Source: MFD00082-c5 sp963697995 (GTDB lineage: Bacteria; Chlamydiota; Chlamydiia; Chlamydiales; JAJFMB01). From it: DNA of 64,000 nucleotides. Below, one piece after another: positions 50,045-58,874 of this stretch (position 1 is its first letter; the number at the start of each line of letters is the position of its first letter). The stretch is taken from NCBI GenBank assembly GCA_963697995.1, contig OY969110.1, positions 1,364,001-1,428,000 on the forward strand, given 5' to 3'. Below the pieces are notes generated by a model. That model was not told where the DNA came from and did not search any database. It saw nothing but the letters and a program-made list of their open reading frames with translations. A program made the position numbers and the translations under genes.

Positions 50045-50539
50045 ATGAATTGTTGGATTTGTCGCAACGAGATTAATACTGGTAGTTTATGGGATCATGG
50101 TCAAAAGATTCATTCAGCTCATAAGAGATGTATTAAAAAAAGGGTTGAGGATAAGAAAATCACTGATTGTTTTTGTGGTGCCGTGATTAATCCCTCCTCT
50201 TATGATAAAACATTGCGAGTCGGCCTTAAGGCTTTTGTCGTAAAAAATCAACTTGCATTAGCCACTTTCCCGATTTTGATATCCCTTTTTCAAATCATGT
50301 TTTTTTTGAACAAAACAGAAATTCGGAAAGAAAATATTACCCTTCCCTGTTTTGTTTTTTGTGCAAGTCTATTAGCTGTAACGATCATTCAAGAGATTGA
50401 TTTTGAAGAAAAATTAGACTTTAACGCTCTTTATGAAGACTACATGAAGTTGATAAAAACTAGAAAGTTTCAATTACTTGTGATTTCTGTCATTTACACT
50501 TTTGTAGTCACGAGATCTGGATTTATGAGTCCGTCTTAA
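50045..50539 (+). CDS. Membrane protein with N-terminal RING-like cysteine cluster
   Basis: The 164-residue protein begins with NCWICRNEINTGSLWDHGQKIHSAHKRCIKKR, then DCFCG; cysteine and histidine spacing (C-x2-C ... H-x2-H-x2-C ... C-x-C) recalls a zinc-binding RING or treble-clef finger but does not fit the canonical RING exactly. Three membrane helices follow (NQLALATFPILISLFQIMFF, LPCFVFCASLLAVTII, FQLLVISVIYTFVVT). A role in the host ubiquitin system or in the inclusion membrane is conceivable, because such fingers are rare in bacteria; this is inference. Confidence 0.6.
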   Translation: MNCWICRNEINTGSLWDHGQKIHSAHKRCIKKRVEDKKITDCFCGAVINPSSYDKTLRVGLKAFVVKNQLALATFPILISLFQIMFFLNKTEIRKENITLPCFVFCASLLAVTIIQEIDFEEKLDFNALYEDYMKLIKTRKFQLLVISVIYTFVVTRSGFMSPS

Positions 50540-50589
50540 AATCTCTCATCTTTCATAAAAATAGAGATAACCGCTATCTTAATGACTGT

Positions 50590-50973
50590 ATGTGGAAATT
50601 GATTTTTCTCTTCCTTTTTTTGGTGCCTCCTCTTTTTGCCGAAGAGTTGGTTCTCTTGACTAAAAGAGAATTAATTCTTATCTCTAAAGAAGCGACACCT
50701 CCAGATCCCTTACCCAAAAAAGAATCCCCACCCTACTTTAAAAATGATCAGGTCGATAGCTTTCATCGTCCCTATAAAAGAGTCGTGTTTAAGGGGTCGT
50801 ATTCAGAAGGAAGAGACCCGTATAACGAAGGGGGAGGAGCTGCTTGTTACTACTTTAACTCGTACGTCTACGTCAAAGCTGGCCCCTCTTATAACAAAAT
50901 TAATTATAAAGATAAATTATGGAAGTTGAACGCTCAACTCAACGTTGAATTCCCTATTTTCCCGTTGAAATAA
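50590..50973 (+). CDS. Secreted hypothetical protein
   Basis: The 127-residue product has a signal peptide (MWKLIFLFLFLVPPLFA) and a proline-rich region (ATPPDPLPKKESPPYF), then a basic and tyrosine-rich part (GGGAACYYFNSYVYVKAGPSYNKI). No domain is known to me. Its end overlaps the convergent carboxypeptidase gene by 20 bases. Confidence 0.6.
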   Translation: MWKLIFLFLFLVPPLFAEELVLLTKRELILISKEATPPDPLPKKESPPYFKNDQVDSFHRPYKRVVFKGSYSEGRDPYNEGGGAACYYFNSYVYVKAGPSYNKINYKDKLWKLNAQLNVEFPIFPLK

Positions 50974-52471
50974 GGTACTTTTTCTTAAGGTAATTGATAA
51001 AAGGCTCTGAGCTTAAGGGCACTTTAGAAGCGTTTTCAATAAGCTCTGACACAGAGAAGCGTCTTCCGTGCCTGTGGATGTGGTGCCTTAACCAGTTTGT
51101 GATAAACTCAAATTCCCCTTTAGCCACTCTTGTTTGCCATTCGGGGTGATCCCTTTCAAATCCAACAAGCAGGTTGGCTGCATAAATATTTCCAAGGGCG
51201 TATGAGGGGAAATACCCAAACTCTCCCCAAGACCAGTGAATGTCTTGCAGGCACCCTTCAGCATCGTTTGGGGGACGAATACCAAGAAGCTCCTCCATTT
51301 TATCTCCCCAAGCCTTTGGCAAGTCGTTGACTTTGAGTGTTCCCTCGATCAAAGCGATCTCAAGCTCAAAACGCAAAATGATATGTAACGAGTAAGTCAC
51401 TTCGTCAGCGCTGACCCGTATAAAGGAGGGAGAGACTTTTTGGACAGCTCTCACAAATTCGTCGACGGAAGCCTTAATCGGAATGTGCTTTTTTAGAAGT
51501 GGTAAAAAGTGAGTCCAAAAAGGTTTTGATTGTCCAATAAAGGTTTCCCACCATTGCGATTGCGATTCGTGAACACCAAAAGATAAATCCTCTCCGAGGG
51601 GCGTTCCGTAGTACTCCTCAGGCAAACCAATCTCGTAAAGAGCGTGACCTGTTTCGTGAAGGGTTGAGAAAATAGTACTGGTAAACGATTTAGGGTGTAT
51701 GTAGGTCGTAATTCGGCTGTCCGTTGGGTGAGCAGCTGATGAGAAGGGGTGAGTCGAGAGGTCTAAGCGCCCTCTATCCTTCTTATACCCAATTTGTTCC
51801 ATCATAAGTTCAGCAAATTCGAGCTGATTGTTCATGGGGACTGAACCTTCTAAAAAAGAATCGTCGATTACAGGTAGCTTTTTGATCTCTTTTAAAAGAG
51901 TTGCAATCTCTTTTTTTAAAGGATCAAATATATTTTTTAATTTAGAGACAGTCATACCAGGTTCGAAATTATCGATAAGGGCATCGTATGGGTGTTCCTT
52001 ATATCCCAAATAGTGCGCTTTTTTTCTTACGAGCTTTAAAATATTTTCAAGGTGAGGAGCGAAAAGGGAAAAGTCACTTTTTTCCTTGGCAATTTTCCAA
52101 GCTTCACTAGTGATCGAAGTAAGCTTTGCAAATTTTTCCACAAAAGAGGTGGGGAGAGCCTTCTCTTTTAAATAATCTTTTCTAAATAAAATAACAGCTT
52201 GCTCTCTTGCAGGGTCCAACCCTTTTTGTTTAATCTCCCCGGTCGAAAGATCGATAAGGCGGCTTAAAGCTTTACTGAATTTAGGAGAGGTTCTTGCTTT
52301 ATGGATCAATTTTGCAAGGGCTTCTAGCTGAGAGGCACGAATATTGGCTGCATCTTTTGGCATGTGAGTTTCTTGATCCCAGATTAAAAGGGAAGAAATT
52401 CCTTGAAAAATCTTAACCTCTCGGCTGATTTTATGCAGTTCTTCAAAGTCGTGTAGGGCCTGATTTGTCAT
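50954..52471 (-). CDS. Thermostable carboxypeptidase 1 (M32, Taq family)
   Basis: The 505-residue zinc carboxypeptidase has the HEXXH motif in STLHETGHALYEIGL (about 255-270), the third ligand region SFGVHESQSQWWE and, near the C-terminus, PNDAEGCLQDIHWSWGEFGYFPSYALGNIYAANL. It removes amino acids from peptide C-termini in the cytoplasm. Length is normal for the family. With pepF it suggests active peptide salvage. Confidence 0.95.
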   Translation of the reverse strand: MTNQALHDFEELHKISREVKIFQGISSLLIWDQETHMPKDAANIRASQLEALAKLIHKARTSPKFSKALSRLIDLSTGEIKQKGLDPAREQAVILFRKDYLKEKALPTSFVEKFAKLTSITSEAWKIAKEKSDFSLFAPHLENILKLVRKKAHYLGYKEHPYDALIDNFEPGMTVSKLKNIFDPLKKEIATLLKEIKKLPVIDDSFLEGSVPMNNQLEFAELMMEQIGYKKDRGRLDLSTHPFSSAAHPTDSRITTYIHPKSFTSTIFSTLHETGHALYEIGLPEEYYGTPLGEDLSFGVHESQSQWWETFIGQSKPFWTHFLPLLKKHIPIKASVDEFVRAVQKVSPSFIRVSADEVTYSLHIILRFELEIALIEGTLKVNDLPKAWGDKMEELLGIRPPNDAEGCLQDIHWSWGEFGYFPSYALGNIYAANLLVGFERDHPEWQTRVAKGEFEFITNWLRHHIHRHGRRFSVSELIENASKVPLSSEPFINYLKKKYLISTGK

Positions 52472-52537
52472 AAGGAGTGACTGTAACTCAAACTTAATTT
52501 TTTTTGCAACTTTTCTAAAATCTGTTCGAAGCTAAGA

Positions 52538-53054
52538 AGTCGGCTCTGAAAAAGTAAGGGTTCTTTGAGAGAAATTTGCAGTTAACGAGGAAGAGAGCAT
52601 AGCCTATTTTGCAAGGTTTATTTAGTCGGCCCTGAAAAAGTAAGGGTTGCTTGAGAGAAATTTGCAGTTAACGAGGAAGAGAGCATAGCCTATTTTGCAA
52701 GGTTTATTTAGTCAGCCCTGAAAAAGTAAGGGTTGCTTGAGAGAAATTAGCAGTTAATGAGGAAGAGAGCATAGCCTATTTTGCAAGGTTTATTTAGTCA
52801 GCCCTGAAAAAGTAAGGGTTCCTTGAGAAAAATTTGCAGTTAACGAGGAAGAGAGCATAGCCTATTTTGCAAGGTTTATTTAGTCGGCCCTGAAAAAGTA
52901 AGGGTTCCTTGAGAGAAATTTGCAGTTAACGAGGAAGAGAGCATAGCCTATTTTGCAAGGTTTATTTAGTCGGCCCTGAAAAAGTAAGGGTTCCTTGAGA
53001 GAAATTAGCAGTTAACGAGGAAGAGAGACATAGCCTATTTTGCAAGGTTTATTT
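52538..53054. repeat. Array of six 86-bp truncated miniature elements
   Basis: Six units of 86-87 bp follow head to tail (starts at 52538, 52624, 52710, 52796, 52882 and 52968). Each consists of the first 86 bases or so of the miniature element seen at 37723 (AGTCGGCCCTGAAAAAGT, then a part with TTTGCAGTTAACGAGGAAG, then a short TTTATTT joint). No gene is read. The array lies between the carboxypeptidase and brnQ genes. Confidence 0.9.
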
Positions 53055-53330
53055 AGTCAGCCCTGAAAAAGTAAGGGTTCCTTGAGAGAAATTTGCAGTT
53101 AACGAGGAAGAGAGACATAGCCTATTTTGCAAGGTTTAATTATACGACAATGAGAAAAACTTAAAAATTTCGCGAATGGAACACGCACTCTCCAAAGAAA
53201 AAGTGATCCTTTTGCAACAAAAAATGCGGTGAACGACGCTTCCCCCCCTTGAGGGGTTTGGTGAGGAGTAAAACACATTTTTTGTCAAAAGGGACACTTT
53301 TTGTTGGAGAGGACTTTTTCAGGCCCGACT
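53055..53330. repeat. Miniature inverted-repeat element, copy E (full length)
   Basis: The last unit of the array continues into a full 276-bp element and ends with CAGGCCCGACT. The internal hairpin is present. It is oriented like copies A-C. It ends 83 bases before the brnQ start. Confidence 0.85.
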
Positions 53331-53413
53331 AAGAAGAGAACTTGAAGGTTTTAGCTTTATTTTTATTGAAGGGTAAAATATAATTCTCCTTAAATTCTTA
53401 TTCGAGAGCAAAA

Positions 53414-54538
53414 ATGTCTGATAGAAAAAAATCATCCCCGTTCGTCGTAGGTCTTGCTTTATTTGCGATGTTTTTTGGCGCAGGTAACTTGATATTTCCT
53501 CTTTTTGTCGGTCATTTAGCAAGAGGCGAAGTGATTGGCGCCATTTTCGGTTTTTTATTGACGGGGGTCGTCGTCCCATTTCTTGGGGTGATCGCAATGG
53601 TTATTTACAATGGAGATTACAATCGGTTTTTTAACACGTTGGGCAAACCTTTTGGATTTTTGGTGACAGCTTTATTGCTCACCGTTTGGATCCCGCTTGG
53701 ATCTGCACCGAGATGCATCGATTTAGCTCACTCCAGTTTAGCCTCCTATGTGGCAGCTCCTCCCCTTTGGTTGTTTAGCTTAATTTATTGCCTAGTCGTC
53801 TCTTTAGTGATTTACCGCAAGAGGCGTATGTTGGACATTTTAGGATACGTTTTGACTCCTATTTTGCTTCTTTGCTTAGGACTTATCATTTTCTTTGGGA
53901 TTGAAGAGTCACCAGGCCTTGTCGCCTCTGGAGGAACCGTTGGAGACCATTTTGCAAGCGGGCTTGTTGAAGGGTACAATACGATGGATTTGATCGCTTC
54001 GTTTTTCTTTTCAGCATCAGTTATCGGAATTTTAAGGCAGTCGACACCAAAGGGAAGTCATCCGTTGACGACGACTTTTAAGGCAGGTCTTGTGGGGATG
54101 GGGCTTCTTGTCGTGGTTTATGTTTGCTTGATTATCCTGGCAGCTCTTTATAGCGACTCTCTTCAAGGGTTGCCAAAACAGCAGATGCTTGCACAAATTT
54201 CAAAAGTTGTTTTGGGTGAAAAATTAGGAGTCATTTCAGTTGTGGCTGTTTTCTTGGCTTGTTTTACCACCTCTGTTGCGCTTGTGGTGGTGTATGCTGA
54301 GTTTTTGCGCACAACTCTTTTCACAGGTTTGCACGGAACTAAACGCTCAATACTTCTGACTCTTTTAGTGACTTTTTTAATGTCGACAACAGGGCTTGAA
54401 GGGATTACCTTTGTGACGGCTCCTATTCTTCAGGTGTGTTACCCTCTTTTGCTTATTTTGATTTTATATAACGTGGGGTACAAGCTCTACGAAAGTAGAA
54501 AGTCTGACAAGTCAGGGGTAGCTGCGTTTTTGGATTAA
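53414..54538 (+). CDS. brnQ: Branched-chain amino acid carrier BrnQ
   Basis: The 374-residue protein has about 11 membrane helices and the family start VGLALFAMFFGAGNLIFPLFVGHLA, then PFLGVIAMVIYNGDYNRFF. The LIVCS family imports leucine, isoleucine and valine with sodium or protons; chlamydiae depend on host amino acids. It is somewhat shorter at the C-terminus than E. coli BrnQ, as in Chlamydia. It converges with the next gene with four bases of overlap. Confidence 0.93.
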   Translation: MSDRKKSSPFVVGLALFAMFFGAGNLIFPLFVGHLARGEVIGAIFGFLLTGVVVPFLGVIAMVIYNGDYNRFFNTLGKPFGFLVTALLLTVWIPLGSAPRCIDLAHSSLASYVAAPPLWLFSLIYCLVVSLVIYRKRRMLDILGYVLTPILLLCLGLIIFFGIEESPGLVASGGTVGDHFASGLVEGYNTMDLIASFFFSASVIGILRQSTPKGSHPLTTTFKAGLVGMGLLVVVYVCLIILAALYSDSLQGLPKQQMLAQISKVVLGEKLGVISVVAVFLACFTTSVALVVVYAEFLRTTLFTGLHGTKRSILLTLLVTFLMSTTGLEGITFVTAPILQVCYPLLLILILYNVGYKLYESRKSDKSGVAAFLD

Positions 54539-55167
54539 AAATGAAATGATCCGTAAAACCCAAGAACATTTTGGTATTCCCAGTTAGTTCTGCTCACTTT
54601 CAAGTATCTTAGCCTGTAGAAGGGACGGAAGGAGACGACACTGTTTGGATAAATGATTCCTCCCACAGTGATTCTATTTTGAGAGAACCCAATCCCCTCG
54701 GTAAAAAAAAATTCCTCTTCAAGGCAGATATCGACCCCTTTAAAGATCGGAGTATTCATCCAAAACCGCTCCCTGTAGATAAAAAAACTTACGCCGTTAT
54801 CGGTCATGTGTTGCATTCTAAATCGGGATTCAAGATTCATTTGCCTATAGGTTTTGAAAAGGCTCAGATCGAAAACAACTCCATGACTTGAGTTCCAAAT
54901 AATAGGTTCTTGAAATTTTGTGTAAGTTTGTCGGTATCCAAGGGCTACTTCGAGCCATTGGATGTTGTAACCTATTTGCTCTTGAAGGTGCCAGTAAAAG
55001 AAGTTTGAAACTTTATTGTCGAATCTGTGTTGGATTTCCCCTAAAAATAAGATATTTTTAAGAAGCGGTTGTCTTAAATAGTTGGCAAGCCAAAGTTGCA
55101 CATCTCGGTTGGTCGTCTCACCAAACAATGGAAAGATAAAAAAAAGAAAAAAAGAAAATCGTTTCAT
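54535..55167 (-). CDS. DUF2490-type outer-membrane protein
   Basis: The 210-residue protein has a signal peptide (MKRFSFFLFFIFPLFG) and beta-strand-like alternation (DVQLWLANYLRQPL, LGEIQHRFDNKVSNFFYWHLQ, RLRYLKVSRTNWEYQNVLGFYGSFHF) ending in phenylalanine, as outer-membrane barrels do. It fits the DUF2490 family. Its function is unknown; a small outer-membrane porin-like or envelope protein is likely. Confidence 0.75.
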   Translation of the reverse strand: MKRFSFFLFFIFPLFGETTNRDVQLWLANYLRQPLLKNILFLGEIQHRFDNKVSNFFYWHLQEQIGYNIQWLEVALGYRQTYTKFQEPIIWNSSHGVVFDLSLFKTYRQMNLESRFRMQHMTDNGVSFFIYRERFWMNTPIFKGVDICLEEEFFFTEGIGFSQNRITVGGIIYPNSVVSFRPFYRLRYLKVSRTNWEYQNVLGFYGSFHF

Positions 55168-55247
55168 TAGATGGGGAGTCTAAGACACTAAACCATTTTT
55201 TTTCAAGAACGACGATCTTAACAATTTTTTAAAAAAAAGAGAGATTA

Positions 55248-55332
55248 CGGAAGAGGAGGGATTCGAACCCCCGGACCCTTTCAGGCCTTCTGTTTTCAAG
55301 ACAGACGCAATCGGCCACTCTGCCACTCTTCC
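55248..55332 (-). tRNA. tRNA-Ser (anticodon TGA)
   Basis: On the minus strand the 85 bases start GGAAGAG and end CTCTTCCG, forming the acceptor stem with a G at the discriminator. The anticodon loop is CTTGAAA (TGA), and the long variable arm typical of tRNA-Ser (GGCCTGAAAGGGTCC) and T arm with GTTCGAATC are visible. The CCA end is not encoded. Confidence 0.95.
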
Positions 55333-55490
55333 GCTTAAGAATTAAGTGAAGATCATATGAAAAATGCGCCCTTTAGTGCAAGTGTTTTCATTTGAGTTAG
55401 AGATTAAATAAATAACTATATATTTAAGATTTTTATTTAATTAGGAAGGTGTGTCATAATGGATAGTGAACAGGAAGCGAGGGGGCTTTC

Positions 55491-57575
55491 ATGGAGAGGG
55501 GAGTGCAATCAGTACATAAACAAGATATAGAAGAGGCTATTGAAACTCTTACAAGTATACTTGAGTTAAACCTTGAAGAAGAGCTTGTCGATGAGCATGC
55601 TTTGGCCGCTAAACAGGGCAAAATTATATACCGCACAAGAGATGTCGAAAAACCGAAAAAAGAGAGTGAGGCGGGGCGTGTCATTCAAAGATGTTTTAGG
55701 ACAATTCTTAAGTATTTAAAAGGGGTTTCTGAAAGGGAAAGGGGTTTTGTTTCTAATGCCGCCACAGTAGAGGGAATCAATAATATTATGGTTCTAGTGG
55801 GTGAGGCGGCAAGAACTTTAGATAAGCACACGAATCTATTTCACAATACTGAAGCTAAACGGGTGACCGGATTGCCCGACTATAAATCGCTACAAGAGTT
55901 TTATCGGACTAAGCTTGCCCATAAAGTGGAGACACAAAAATTAGGGGAGTGGATTTTAGGTTTAAGTCATGGGGCAGAAGCTGAGAAGGAGGCAATCCTT
56001 AAGAGGTGGGAGGCGTCTCACCCCGTTGTGATCGATTTGGAGAATGTGAAACACGATATCGATTACGAGCTTTTTTTCATTAAAAAGCAGGATGGAACGA
56101 GGTTTTACAATCCAAGACTTATAAGAAATATGAAGCTGGTGTGTGATTTTGGGGGGGGCTTTGAAGCGGATGAGGATTACGATGTTTTAAGCGATTTAGT
56201 GGTTTGGTGGGATGTGAGCTTACAAAGAGAGGCTGTGTCTCTTTTAAAGGCGATCAGGTGGCATTTGGACTGGTTTTATCAAGAGGGGATAAAGTTTCGA
56301 AAAAGGGAGCTTGTTCGGGATTTAAACAGAGCGTTTTTGGCTCTTATGCTAGCTGGTAACAAAGACAATTTAGCAGAATTGGCCCCTGTAAAAACTTGCC
56401 GAGAGTATTTCTTAGATTTTCAGGATTATTTTAAAATTGTGATGACTTCAAGAGAGTACCAAAAGCTTTTAGCTTACCCTCCTAAAAAAAGTGAAACTCT
56501 TAATTGCCTTCTTTTAGAAACGATTCAGGTGCTTTCACAAGCCTTTTTTACCCAAACAGAGCGGTTTTTTGGGGAGGAGCCTCTTTTGCAAGAGTTATTT
56601 GCTCACGGGTTTTTAAGGATTACAGATGAGAGGAAAAAAGAGGGGGATCCGAAATATCCTTTGACATCACAACTCAAAATTCATCAGGAAGCTTTGAAAA
56701 AAGTCGTTAAACCACATCAAACAGCGCCTTTGGGAAAAATTTTGGATCAATTGACTTTAGGGGAATGCCACGAGTTTGATCCTATCCATCAGGAAAATAT
56801 TCCAACAGTTTTATACTCGTTTCCTTTATACGATAAGCAAGTAAAAGTCCTTCATTTGCCAAGTCCTACCGTTCAAGAGTTTGTTCATAACGCAAAAGTC
56901 ATAGAGGAATTTAAGGCCTTTTTAAGAGGCGGACAAAAAGTGTTATTGTTTAACTTTCAGGACCGCACGTCGTGGAAGGAGCATGCGCGTTCAGTGGTGC
57001 TCGAGGAGCTTCAAGCACAAGAGGAGTTTAAGAATTTTACAGTTGTCACTTTATCCAAGGATACCGAGTTTTACCATCAAAGAGCGCCCTACGATAAGGA
57101 TCATCAAGCAGAGTTCTTTTTTGCTCATTTTCAAGAACTTCTTATGGATAAGGAAGCAGGTTACTACTTCCCAGATTCCCTTAAGGGGTGGGTTAGGGAG
57201 GAGGTTCCGAAACTGTTAAATAAAATTCACAAAGAGTTTTTTGCCAAAAAGAGTGTTTTATCAAGGGAAGATCGGCTCCGTTTTATTGAGCTTGCCTATC
57301 TTTTCATCGAGTGGAGTTTAATTGAGACTTTAAAACCCGATGCCGTGTCGTTTAGTTGTAAGGACAGTCTCGATGTGGGAGCTGAGGCTTCAGCTCTTTT
57401 CTTGGGCTATCTCATCTTGTCTCGAAAAATTGAGAAGGAGTACGCCTTTTTGGATCTTGTATTATTTGCGCCTGTCGTGCTGACTCGTGAGAGGGGGCTT
57501 AACAGGAAGCGTTTTGATCGTTTTATCGAAGCGTTTAAAAAGTTAGAGGAGATCGTGTCTTTAAAGCCCCAATAA
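55491..57575 (+). CDS. Large chlamydial protein of unknown function, phosphatase-like loop
   Basis: The 694-residue protein has no signal peptide and no clear known domain. Sections of note are GLPDYKSLQEFYRTKLAHKV (about 125-145), TEREDDYD-type acidic residues around 245, a nucleotide-free middle, and near the C-terminus (about 615) the text DAVSFSCKDSLDVGAEASAL. That last motif is like the CX5R active loop of cysteine phosphatases in the form CKDxxDR-G, but the arginine is a valine here, so it would lack activity if related. The start and stop are well defined and codon usage resembles the core genes. It overlaps bioY, the convergent gene, by 41 bases. Confidence 0.7.
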   Translation: MERGVQSVHKQDIEEAIETLTSILELNLEEELVDEHALAAKQGKIIYRTRDVEKPKKESEAGRVIQRCFRTILKYLKGVSERERGFVSNAATVEGINNIMVLVGEAARTLDKHTNLFHNTEAKRVTGLPDYKSLQEFYRTKLAHKVETQKLGEWILGLSHGAEAEKEAILKRWEASHPVVIDLENVKHDIDYELFFIKKQDGTRFYNPRLIRNMKLVCDFGGGFEADEDYDVLSDLVVWWDVSLQREAVSLLKAIRWHLDWFYQEGIKFRKRELVRDLNRAFLALMLAGNKDNLAELAPVKTCREYFLDFQDYFKIVMTSREYQKLLAYPPKKSETLNCLLLETIQVLSQAFFTQTERFFGEEPLLQELFAHGFLRITDERKKEGDPKYPLTSQLKIHQEALKKVVKPHQTAPLGKILDQLTLGECHEFDPIHQENIPTVLYSFPLYDKQVKVLHLPSPTVQEFVHNAKVIEEFKAFLRGGQKVLLFNFQDRTSWKEHARSVVLEELQAQEEFKNFTVVTLSKDTEFYHQRAPYDKDHQAEFFFAHFQELLMDKEAGYYFPDSLKGWVREEVPKLLNKIHKEFFAKKSVLSREDRLRFIELAYLFIEWSLIETLKPDAVSFSCKDSLDVGAEASALFLGYLILSRKIEKEYAFLDLVLFAPVVLTRERGLNRKRFDRFIEAFKKLEEIVSLKPQ

Positions 57576-58083
57576 TTAAGAAAGCTTTAATCAATTCTCC
57601 AAAGATAAACGGGGTAAACCCTAGGGTAAACGCGGCTGTCATCGGCATGTAAAGAGAGAGTCCTAAAGCACCAAGTCCTAATTGAAGCAGTGACGAGGTC
57701 ATGAGTATTAGAAGAGTTTTAAAGCTATTTAATTTTTCCTCTCTTTCAGTAAAGTATCCTATAAAAAAGGCTTGGAGGAGAAAACCGAAAAGGTAGCCCC
57801 ATTTTGGTCCAAAGAGGTAAAAAAATCCTGAAGCTCCCATCGAAAAGACGGGAAGACCCAAACTGCCCTCCAAAAGATAGAGAAGAACGCTTAAAGCGGC
57901 TTTTCTAGAGCCTAGAGTGACGCCGAGAAACATGACGGCAAGAGTTTGGAGGGTTAAGGGCACGGGCGTGAAGTAGAGCGGGATAGTGAACTGAGCAGAA
58001 AGAGCCAAGAGAAGGGAGGCAAGAAAGATTTGAGAAGAGGTTGAGAGAGTGATTATTCTAGAGGATTTAAGTGCTGTAATCAT
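57535..58083 (-). CDS. bioY: Biotin transporter BioY
   Basis: The 182-residue membrane protein is the substrate-binding S component of a biotin ECF transporter: LLALSAQFTIPLYFTPVPLTLQTLAVMFLGVTLG, LYLLEGSLGLPVFSMGASG, GPKWGYLFGFLLQAFFIGYF, then FIFGELIKAF. BioY can work with or without the ECF energy module. It supplies biotin for acetyl-CoA carboxylase, whose alpha subunit is encoded at 28812, in an organism that probably takes the vitamin from the host. Confidence 0.92.
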   Translation of the reverse strand: MITALKSSRIITLSTSSQIFLASLLLALSAQFTIPLYFTPVPLTLQTLAVMFLGVTLGSRKAALSVLLYLLEGSLGLPVFSMGASGFFYLFGPKWGYLFGFLLQAFFIGYFTEREEKLNSFKTLLILMTSSLLQLGLGALGLSLYMPMTAAFTLGFTPFIFGELIKAFLIIGALKTRSPLTF

Positions 58084-58220
58084 AAAACTTCTTTTAGCTC
58101 CATTTGCTTGAAAGTTCCGATTTTAAACCTTTAAACTCTCTTAAGTCAATGGGAAATGTGCCCTTTAGTAACTTAAGTTTTGGGTTTATATCCTTGGATC
58201 TTTAGGGGTTTTAGCTGTAT

Positions 58221-58874
58221 TTGACGCTCTTTTTTTCTTAAAAGTAGCACTTTGGCTTTTTTTCCAAAAAATCTCGTCATCTTAAGCTAAATTCCTCGAA
58301 ATCTCCTTGGTTCAAAACTTAAAGAACTTAGGTTAGTAAATGAATATCCGTTGAATTCTTGGCCCCAAGCAAGTCATCAGCATTTGACGCTCTTTTTTTT
58401 TCTTAAAAGTAGCACTTTGGCTTTTTTTCCAAAAAATCTCGTCATCTTAAGCTAAATTCCTCGAAATCTCCTTGGTTCAAAACTTAAAGAACTTAGGTTA
58501 GTAAATGAATATCCGTTGAATTCTTGGCCCCAAGCAAGTCATCAGCATTTGACGCTCTTTTTTTCTTAAAAGTAGCACTTTGGCTTTTTTTCCAAAAAAT
58601 CTCGTCATCTTAAGCTAAATTCCTCGAAATCTCCTTGGTTCAAAACTTAAAGAACTTAGGTTAGTAAATGAATATCCGTTGAATTCTTGGCCCCAAGCAA
58701 GTCATCAGCATTTGACGCTCTTTTTTTTCTTAAAAGTAGCACTTTGGCTTTTTTTCCAAAAAATCTCGTCATCTTAAACTAAATTCCTCGAAATCTCCTT
58801 GGTTCAAAACTTAAAGAACTTAGGTTAGTAAATGAATATCCGTTGAATTCTTGGCCCCAAGCAAGTCATCAGCT
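58221..58874. repeat. Tandem repeat, four copies of about 164 bp
   Basis: Copies start at 58221, 58384, 58549 and 58712 with periods of 163-165 bases, varying in T runs. Each contains the last 40-50 bases of the murF-alr gene (coding LMTCLGPRIQRIFIY and stop on the minus strand) followed by its downstream region. The last copy is the true gene end; three extra copies lie downstream of the stop. Copies are nearly identical. Confidence 0.92.

Noticed and set aside
52538..53330. CRISPR array
   Set aside because: The 86-bp units are contiguous without spacers of unique sequence and derive from a miniature element; no cas gene is near.
58221..58874. CRISPR array or origin iterons
   Set aside because: The 164-bp units contain the end of the murF-alr coding sequence and have no unique spacers or DnaA boxes that I can see; a tandem duplication explains them.
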